Positions 7,478 to 12,189 of a DNA stretch of 12,189 nucleotides are shown piece by piece. A program made the position numbers and the translations under genes. How positions within the stretch are numbered: the first letter of the stretch is position 1; each line of letters begins with the position of its first letter. The stretch spans positions 1 to 12,189 of the forward strand of contig JADGGF010000078.1 of the NCBI GenBank assembly GCA_019690055.1, given 5' to 3'. This DNA comes from Micromonosporaceae bacterium. GTDB taxonomy: Bacteria > Actinomycetota > Actinomycetes > Mycobacteriales > Micromonosporaceae. The notes under the pieces are model-generated. The model had not been told where the DNA came from. It did no database searches and was given only the letters and a program-made list of their open reading frames with translations.

Positions 7478-9834
7478 GCCGGCGGGTCGGGCCACGGGCC
7501 TGGCTCCGGGAGTTGCTGCTCGGCACGCGCATGGCGCTGGCCGGCGGACCGTCGGGGTGGCTGCGGGCCGGGCTGACCGCGCTGGGGGTCGGTCTCGGGG
7601 TGGCGCTGCTGCTCTTCGCGGTCAGCGTGCCGCACGCGATCGCCTCGCGGCAGGAGCGGACGGCGGCACGGGACGACGTGAGCTTTGATGCGCCACCGCC
7701 GCGGTCAGACGCCACGATCCTGGTGGGGACCGCTGACACCTGGTTCCGTGGCGACCCGGTCCGGGGCCGGCTGCTGCAGCCCGACGGCGCTCACCCATCG
7801 GTGCCACCCGGCCTGTCCGAGATTCCTCGCCCCGGCGAGATGGTCGTGTCGCCGGCCCTGGCGCGGCTGCTCGCCTCGCCCGACGGGGAACTGCTGCGCG
7901 AGCGCCTGGACTTCCCGATCGTCGCTACCATCGGCGACGAGGGGCTGGCCGGGCCCACCGAGCTCGCGTTCTACCTCGGCGCGGACGACCTGAACGAGGC
8001 CAGCGACACGGTGACCCGGCGGGACCACTTCGGCGAGCCCCGGGTCGGCCGGACCCTCGACCCGGTGCTGTCGCTGTTCGTGGTGATCATCGTCGTGGTC
8101 CTGCTGCTGCCGGTGACGCTCTTCGTCGCCGCGGCGATCCGGTTCGGCGGCGAGGCCCGCGACCGCCGGCTCGCCGGCGTGCGCCTGCTCGGGGCCGACG
8201 CGCACATGGCTCGACGGATCGCGGCCGGGGAGGCGCTCGGTAGCTCGTTGCTCGGACTCGGCGTGGGCGGCGCGATCTTCCTGGGCGTACGGTCCTTTGT
8301 GGACCGCATCGAGCTGTTCCGCCTCTCCGTCTTCCCGTCGGATGTCCAGCCCCACCCGGTGCTCACCCTGCTGCTGGTGGTGGCCGTGCCGGTGGCCTCG
8401 GTGGCGGTCACGATTCTGTCGCTGCGGAGGGTGGTCATCGAGCCGTTCGCGGTGACCCGCCGGGCCGGCGATGGCCGGCGTCGCCTCTGGTGGCGGTTGA
8501 TCCTGCCGGTTGTGGGCATCGGCCTGCTCGTGCCGATGCTCGGCTCGCTCACCCAGTCGGGGGGTGAGTTCAGCGTCACCCAGGTGAGCCTCGGCGTAGG
8601 CCTCGTGCTCGTCGGGGTCGCCGCCCAGCTGCCGTGGGCGGTGCAGGCGGCGGTGCGCCGCGTCCGGGGTGGTCCCGTCGCCTGGCAGCTGGCCATTCGT
8701 CGGCTGCAGCTCGACTCCAGCGCCCCGGCCCGCGCCGTCATGGGCATCGCGGTCGCGGTGGCCGGGGCCATCGGACTGCAGACGCTGTTCGCCTCGATCG
8801 AGGCCAACTACCTTGTGCTGACCAGGGCCGACCCGACCCGGGCCGAGGTCCACATCTCGCTGCCGCTCGAGGACGGCTGGGCCGATGTGCAGCGGCTCGA
8901 CGCCGGGGCGGCCGCGACCCCCGGGGTGCTGTCTGTCCACAGTAGAGTGACTCAGTCAGCGGTGATCGATCCGGGGCCGGGTCCGCTGAGCGAGGACCAC
9001 CCGAGCACGCTGGTGACCGTCGGCACCTGCGACACGTTGCGCGAGTTCGCAGAGCTGGACTCCTGCGCGGAGGGGAGCGTCTTCCTCGTCGCCGCTGCCG
9101 AGCCGAACGACTTCCCGGCGACCCCGGCGCCGGGCAACACGCTCGGGTTCCTGGACCTGCGGACCGGCTCGGCCGAGGTGGCCGTCGAGTGGACCGTTCC
9201 GGCGACCGCCCGGGCCGTGACCGGGCGGCTCGCTCCGAACGGCGAAGAGGTCACCGGGGTGCTCGCCACGCCGTCGGCGATGCCCGACGAGGTGCTCGCC
9301 ACCTGGCCGAGCTGGGCCGTGTCCTACGTGGACATTGAGGATGGTGATCTGGACGCGGCGGAACGCCTGCGCACCGTCGTCTGGGACATCGCCCCCGGCG
9401 GCTACCTCGGCCTGGCGGCCGCCGCGCTTCCGACCGACGAGTTCGCTATGGTGCGGCGCGGGCTACTCATCGGGGCCACGGTGACCCTGGTGATGATCGG
9501 GGCCAGCCTGCTGGTGGGCGTCCTGGAGCAGCTGCGGGAGCGGCGGCGGGTGCTGGCGAGCCTCGTCGCCTTCGGGACCCGGCGTCGGACGCTGGCGTGG
9601 TCGATCGTGTGGCAGACGGCCGTACCGGTCGCGCTCGGACTGGTGCTCGCCACGATCGCGGGGGTCACGCTCGGCGCCGTGTTGTTGAGGATCGTCAGTC
9701 AACCCGTGAGCGTCGACTGGTCGGCCATCGCCCTCGTCGCGGGGATCGCGGCGCTCGTGGTTCTCGGGGTCACGGCCCTCAGCCTGCCGCCGCTGTGGCG
9801 GCTCATGCGCGCCGACGGACTGCGAACCGAGTAG
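7474..9834 (+). CDS. ABC transporter permease with two FtsX domains
   Basis: This 786-residue membrane protein partners the preceding ATPase. About ten transmembrane segments can be placed: 31-53, 198-222, 252-274, 296-316, 338-358, 370-392, 419-440, 661-684, 713-737 and 749-772. Two extracellular domains lie at about 54-197 and 441-660. After TM2 and TM8 come the cytosolic FtsX couplings EARDRRLAGVRLLGA (227-241) and LRERRRVLASLVAFGT (687-702), so the protein is two FtsX units in one chain. Cys519 and Cys531 in the second external domain could form a disulfide. The family exports peptides, antibiotics or lipids, or transmits external signals. With a PadR repressor ahead, drug or peptide efflux is the likeliest role, but the substrate cannot be read from sequence. 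It ends just before the large G/C palindrome. Confidence 0.93.
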   Translation: MSRRVGPRAWLRELLLGTRMALAGGPSGWLRAGLTALGVGLGVALLLFAVSVPHAIASRQERTAARDDVSFDAPPPRSDATILVGTADTWFRGDPVRGRLLQPDGAHPSVPPGLSEIPRPGEMVVSPALARLLASPDGELLRERLDFPIVATIGDEGLAGPTELAFYLGADDLNEASDTVTRRDHFGEPRVGRTLDPVLSLFVVIIVVVLLLPVTLFVAAAIRFGGEARDRRLAGVRLLGADAHMARRIAAGEALGSSLLGLGVGGAIFLGVRSFVDRIELFRLSVFPSDVQPHPVLTLLLVVAVPVASVAVTILSLRRVVIEPFAVTRRAGDGRRRLWWRLILPVVGIGLLVPMLGSLTQSGGEFSVTQVSLGVGLVLVGVAAQLPWAVQAAVRRVRGGPVAWQLAIRRLQLDSSAPARAVMGIAVAVAGAIGLQTLFASIEANYLVLTRADPTRAEVHISLPLEDGWADVQRLDAGAAATPGVLSVHSRVTQSAVIDPGPGPLSEDHPSTLVTVGTCDTLREFAELDSCAEGSVFLVAAAEPNDFPATPAPGNTLGFLDLRTGSAEVAVEWTVPATARAVTGRLAPNGEEVTGVLATPSAMPDEVLATWPSWAVSYVDIEDGDLDAAERLRTVVWDIAPGGYLGLAAAALPTDEFAMVRRGLLIGATVTLVMIGASLLVGVLEQLRERRRVLASLVAFGTRRRTLAWSIVWQTAVPVALGLVLATIAGVTLGAVLLRIVSQPVSVDWSAIALVAGIAALVVLGVTALSLPPLWRLMRADGLRTE

Positions 9835-9842
9835 CCCACCAA

Positions 9843-9894
9843 CGAAGCGGGGGGGGGGGGGGGGGGGGGGGGCCCCCCCCCCCCCCCCGCTTCG
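9843..9894. terminator. G24/C16 palindrome between convergent genes, probable bidirectional terminator
   Basis: CGAAGC (9843-9848) is followed by 24 G (9849-9872), directly by 16 C (9873-9888), and then GCTTCG (9889-9894). The two outer arms are perfect complements and at least 14 G-C pairs can follow, giving an extremely stable hairpin. It begins 8 bp after the permease stop and ends 11 bp before the stop of the opposing DivIVA-domain gene, the place expected for a two-way terminator. Homopolymers this long are also prone to slippage and miscounting in assembly, so the exact numbers may not be reliable. Confidence 0.7.
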
Positions 9895-9905
9895 GGATGA
9901 CTGGA

Positions 9906-11093
9906 TTACGACGAGGTGGGCGGCTTGACGCCGGGCACGATGCCGGACAGGCCGGAGAGCATCGTGCCGAGCTGGGTGGTCACCGCGTCGCGCTGCCGGT
10001 TCAGGTCCTCGACCTCACGCCGCAGCTGGCTGGTGGACAGCTCGGCGTCCGTACGCGCGTCGTGGACCAGCCGCTGCGCCTCCGCCTGCGCGTCCGCCAG
10101 CGTCTTCTCGGCCAAGGCGTTCGCCTTCTCGATGGTCTCCTGGGCGATGCGCTCGGACTCCAGCCGCCGGTTCTCGGCGGCCCGCTCGGTGTCGCGCAGG
10201 TGCTCCGCGGCCGCGGCGGCGCGGTGCTCGGCGTCGGCCACCAGGCGGTTGGCCTCGGCGACCGCGGCCGCGTGGCGGGCAGCCTCCTCGCGCTCGGCCT
10301 TCTCCCGCCGCTCGGCCAGCTCGAGCGCCAGCGCCTGCAGCTCCTTCTCCCGGCGGTCCTTGGCCTCGGTGGTGAGCCGGGCCGCCTCCGCCCGCTGCTC
10401 CTCGGTGTCCCGGGCCGCCTTGGCCAGCAGCTGGGTGATCTCGCGCTCGGCGGTCGCCCGCATCTGGGCCACCTCGCGCTCGGCCGTAGCCCGGATCTCG
10501 GCGACCTGGTGGGCCGTGGTGGTGCGCAGCGCGCTGGTGTCACGATCGGCGGCCGTCCGCATGGCCTCCGCGTCGCGCTGGGCCTGGCCCACGGTCTCGG
10601 CCGCCTCCTGAGCCGCGGCCGCGCGCAGGTTGTCCGCGTCGCGCTTGGCCGCGGCGCGCATGGCGTCGGCCTCCGCGCGCGCCCGCTCGGTGATGTCCCG
10701 CGCCTCCAGCCGGGCGGCGGAGACGATGCCTTCGGCCTCGCGCTGCGCCGCCGCGCGGTTGGCCGTGGTCTCCTCCTCGGCCAGGCGCAGGATCTGCTCC
10801 ACCCGTGTGCCCAGGCCGGAGAGGGTGGGCCGCTTGCTCTCCTCGAGGATCCGATCCTGCTCGCTCAGGTTCTTCTGTGCCTCAGCCAGCGCGCGCTGCG
10901 ACTGGGCGAGGCGCTGCTGCGCTTGGGCGAGCCGCTCCTCCGCCTCCGCCCGGGCGGTCTGCGACTGATGTACGGCCGCCTGAAGCCGGGCGATGTAGTC
11001 GTCCACCTGCATCCGGTCGTAGCCGCGCAGCACGACCGGAAACTGGTTTTCGGGGTTCGTGGCGGACGGGTCACGATCGACTGCGATCGACAT
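9906..11093 (-). CDS. DivIVA-domain long coiled-coil protein
   Basis: The 395-residue protein is likely a cytoskeletal or polar-growth scaffold. Residues 17-37 (FPVVLRGYDRMQVDDYIARL at 18-37) match the DivIVA N-terminal segment that binds curved membrane. A coiled coil follows (38-85), then a linker with LGTRVEQILRLAEEE (94-108), common in actinobacterial DivIVA/Scy-type proteins. A long Ala/Glu/Arg-rich helix runs from about 110 to 372, with an almost unbroken run of 11-residue repeats at 118-249. A short tail ends the protein. Relatives (Wag31, Scy, FilP) organise the hyphal tip, cell wall growth or intermediate-filament-like networks. It is shorter than Scy, so which member it replaces is unclear. 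The ATG at 11091-11093 is chosen because GGAAAGG (complement of 11101-11107) sits seven bases upstream. It is convergent with the ABC permease. Confidence 0.9.
   Translation of the reverse strand: MSIAVDRDPSATNPENQFPVVLRGYDRMQVDDYIARLQAAVHQSQTARAEAEERLAQAQQRLAQSQRALAEAQKNLSEQDRILEESKRPTLSGLGTRVEQILRLAEEETTANRAAAQREAEGIVSAARLEARDITERARAEADAMRAAAKRDADNLRAAAAQEAAETVGQAQRDAEAMRTAADRDTSALRTTTAHQVAEIRATAEREVAQMRATAEREITQLLAKAARDTEEQRAEAARLTTEAKDRREKELQALALELAERREKAEREEAARHAAAVAEANRLVADAEHRAAAAAEHLRDTERAAENRRLESERIAQETIEKANALAEKTLADAQAEAQRLVHDARTDAELSTSQLRREVEDLNRQRDAVTTQLGTMLSGLSGIVPGVKPPTSS
10380..10742 (-). repeat. Eleven 33-bp (11-residue) coding repeats
   Basis: Residues 118-238 of the DivIVA-domain protein divide into eleven consecutive 11-residue units, usually starting Arg-Glu/Asp and ending in Ala-rich triplets, for example REAEGIVSAAR, RDADNLRAAAA, RDAEAMRTAAD and REVAQMRATAE. 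The period is kept without insertion. An 11-residue (hendecad) period predicts a straighter or right-handed coiled coil than normal heptads. Confidence 0.8.
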
Positions 11094-11112
11094 ATAGAGT
11101 CCTTTCCGCCGC

Positions 11113-11130
11113 CGCCGCACCGGTGCGGCG
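11113..11130 (-). promoter_or_regulatory. 18-bp perfect palindrome in the DivIVA-gene leader
   Basis: CGCCGCACCGGTGCGGCG is perfectly self-complementary and ends five bases above the Shine-Dalgarno GGAAAGG (complement of 11101-11107). It could be a dimeric regulator site or a hairpin that limits ribosome access. Nothing else identifies it. Confidence 0.4.
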
Positions 11131-11168
11131 CGTTCCGCCGTCCGAGACGTTTGTCTTGAGTGGTACCT

Positions 11169-11197
11169 GTTCTATCAAGCCCGCCTGACGGCGACAA
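11169..11197 (-). promoter_or_regulatory. Candidate promoter for the DivIVA-domain gene
   Basis: On the minus strand TTGTCG (complement of 11192-11197) and TAGAAC (complement of 11169-11174) are separated by 17 bases. They match the -35 and -10 consensus at about four of six positions each. The predicted start lies roughly 70 nt before the ATG, leaving a leader that contains the 18-bp palindrome. Confidence 0.4.
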
Positions 11198-11588
11198 CAC
11201 GCGGGGTCGGTCGCATTCCCGGCCGTGACGGCCGGGTGACGCCCGCGCGACCTCGGTCCAGTGGATCTTGGTCGCGTGGCGGTCGTTTCGGCTCGGCGGG
11301 ACCCGGACCGGCACCGGTCGAATCGGGACGAATTTCCCAGGTCGTACGCCGGTGGGAGGTCGGCCCGGCCCGGTGAGCCGGCGACTGTCCCCCGGAGATG
11401 GGCCGAGTCGGCGAATGTCAGGTCGCTGACGGACTGGGCGATCTCGGCCGGCGATCCTCCACGTGGATCACTTCGGGTTCGCGACCGTCCCGGTCCCGCT
11501 TGCCGCCCCACCTGTCAGGTGTCTCCGGTCCGTACGGTGCCGGTCCTTTCCGGCGAACCGACCCGGGCGGGCCGGCATCCCGCGCAGA

Positions 11589-12002
11589 ATGACGACCATG
11601 GGGACGACGACCGGCCCACTTGACGTCATTCGGACAGCGGTGGCGACCATGGCCGAGAAGGTGTACATCGATCCGATCCGGCAGGACGGCCTCACCGTGA
11701 TCCCGGCGGCCAGCGTGGGCGCCGGCGGCGGTGGTGGCGGCGGGTCCGGCGGGCCGGAGGGCGAGGCCGCCGGGACCGGCGAGGGTGGTGGCTTCGGGCT
11801 GAAGGCGAAGCCGGCCGGCGCGTTCATCATCAAGCAGGGCAAGGTGCGCTGGCAGCCGGCCGTCGACGTCAACCGGGTGATCCTCGGCGCCCAGGTCGTG
11901 GCGGTCACCGCCCTGCTGGTGGCGCGGGCCGTGATCCTGCACCGGGCCCGGACGGCCCACCAGCCGCTCGCCATGAAGGGCCGGCGGCGCCGGTCGCGCT
12001 GA
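11589..12002 (+). CDS. YtfJ/GerW-family protein with C-terminal membrane segment
   Basis: The 137-residue protein has the Spore_YtfJ layout. An amphipathic N-terminus (LDVIRTAVATMAEKVYIDPI, 11-30) is followed by TVIPAASVGAGGGGGGG (36-52), a Gly-rich stretch to about 70, and KAKPAGAFIIKQGKVRWQPA (72-91). A hydrophobic segment at about 97-118 may span the membrane and is followed by a very basic tail (KGRRRRSR). In Bacillus, YtfJ/GerW is a spore protein needed for normal germination. Actinobacterial members are widespread and their role is unsettled, so a sporulation function is only suggested. The start could be the ATG at 11589 or the next one at 11598 (MGTTTGPLDV). Neither has a good Shine-Dalgarno. 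The gene stands alone, divergent from the DivIVA-domain gene and followed at once by tandem repeats. Confidence 0.83.
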   Translation: MTTMGTTTGPLDVIRTAVATMAEKVYIDPIRQDGLTVIPAASVGAGGGGGGGSGGPEGEAAGTGEGGGFGLKAKPAGAFIIKQGKVRWQPAVDVNRVILGAQVVAVTALLVARAVILHRARTAHQPLAMKGRRRRSR

Positions 12003-12107
12003 ACCCACGGAACGCCGGGACCCGCGGCACGCCGCGACCCCCCGGCACGCCCGCGACCCACGGAACGTCGCGACCCCACGGGACGTCGCGACCCACCGGA
12101 CCGAGCC
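12003..12107. repeat. Degenerate 17-19 bp tandem repeats after the YtfJ-family gene
   Basis: Starting at the base after the stop codon, units at 12003-12019, 12020-12036, 12037-12055, 12056-12072 and 12073-12090, plus a decayed sixth to about 12107, share the pattern ACCCACGGAACGTCGCG. Unit lengths of 17, 17, 19, 17 and 18 bases break any reading frame, so the array is non-coding. Several junctions form GTCGCGAC, a self-complementary octamer. Confidence 0.75.
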
Positions 12108-12113
12108 CACGAG

Positions 12114-12143
12114 ATGCGGTCCGGCCCTCGCGGACGCTCGCAT
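12114..12143 (+). terminator. Possible hairpin downstream of the YtfJ-family gene
   Basis: ATGCG-GTCCG (12114-12123) pairs with CGGAC and CGCAT (12131-12135 and 12139-12143) around a 7-base loop, with a 3-base bulge. It has no T-tract. It lies between the tandem repeats and the DosR-like boxes, so it could end the transcript or be incidental. Confidence 0.3.
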
Positions 12144-12179
12144 GGGTCTTTGGTCCCGGGTCCTTGGGACCTTTGGCCC
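12144..12179. promoter_or_regulatory. Two DosR/DevR-like boxes 22 bp apart
   Basis: GGGTCTTTGGTCCC (12144-12157) and GGGACCTTTGGCCC (12166-12179) match the core GGGACTWWAGTCCC of the mycobacterial dormancy regulator DosR at about 12 and 11 of 14 positions. Their centres are 22 bp apart, about two helical turns, on the same DNA face, as in tandem DosR promoters. The regulated gene is probably just right of the window. Binding is inferred from the motif only. Confidence 0.55.
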
Positions 12180-12189
12180 TGTCCCGGTC

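Larger units (their letters stand above)
11094..11588. other. 495-bp divergent region with no convincing gene
   Basis: Several frames stay open here on both strands, but their products are Arg/Pro/Ser-rich without domain character and lack good ribosome sites, so I call no gene. The region should hold the promoters for the DivIVA-domain gene (minus) and the YtfJ-family gene (plus). Near the left end are an 18-bp palindrome and a candidate minus-strand promoter. CACCT-GTC-AGGTG at 11509-11521 is a small inverted repeat 67 bp before the YtfJ-family gene. No clear promoter for that gene was found. Confidence 0.5.

Noticed and set aside
9597..11159. 520-codon plus-strand open frame spanning the G/C tract and opposite the DivIVA-domain gene
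   Set aside because: It reads through the terminator palindrome and is the mirror of a strongly coding coiled-coil gene; the Gly/Leu/Arg repeats are reflections of the Ala/Glu/Arg repeats.
11261..11623. Open frames in the region upstream of the YtfJ-family gene
   Set aside because: No ribosome site, no recognisable domain, Arg/Pro-rich; one overlaps the YtfJ-family start out of frame.
12003..12107. Tandem repeats as a CRISPR array
   Set aside because: Units abut without spacers, are degenerate and only 17-19 bp long; no cas gene is nearby.

Overview
The window is about 70% GC and reads as chromosomal DNA from a high-GC, sporulating or filamentous actinobacterium, most plausibly Micromonosporaceae. 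This rests on codon use, an actinobacterial-type LysC that lines up residue for residue with the Corynebacterium enzyme, a DivIVA-domain coiled-coil protein, a YtfJ/GerW-family protein and DosR-like boxes. No phage, insertion sequence, CRISPR array, tRNA or rRNA was seen.

Layout, left to right. (1) Positions 1-713, minus strand: the N-terminal part of a secreted lipoprotein, cut by the window edge. (2) A divergent gap, then lysC (961-2226) and asd (2229-3284). These encode the first two steps from aspartate to lysine, threonine, methionine and diaminopimelate. LysC carries an internal GTG start with a strong Shine-Dalgarno sequence, predicted to give a separate 172-aa regulatory subunit. (3) Convergent to asd, a GGDEF diguanylate cyclase (3316-4407, minus) with intact active and inhibitory sites, a small tandem repeat in its N-terminal tail and a nested hairpin in its leader. 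(4) A 41-aa single-helix membrane protein (4625-4750, minus) and a divergent PurM/AIR-synthase-like protein (4846-5976, minus). Two near-identical 62-bp palindromic elements (4568-4629 and 6041-6102), in opposite orientations, flank this pair. (5) A probable self-regulated operon: a PadR repressor (6168-6773), an ABC ATPase (6782-7477) and a two-domain FtsX-type permease (7474-9834). Four TATAC-type boxes at an exact 13-bp period cover the promoter, and the padR transcript looks leaderless. (6) Between convergent genes, a striking palindrome of 24 G followed by 16 C inside CGAAGC/GCTTCG arms. (7) A DivIVA-domain protein with a long run of 11-residue coiled-coil repeats (9906-11093, minus). (8) A 495-bp divergent gap, then a YtfJ/GerW-family protein (11589-12002), degenerate 17-19 bp tandem repeats, and two DosR-like boxes 22 bp apart at the right edge that probably serve a gene beyond the window.

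The genes form separate housekeeping and signalling modules rather than one large system. The least ordinary parts are non-coding: the PadR box array, the inverted 62-bp palindromes, the G/C homopolymer palindrome, and the tandem repeats next to the DosR-like boxes. Among proteins, the altered PurM-like enzyme and the tiny membrane protein whose stop codon lies inside a repeat element are the least explained.
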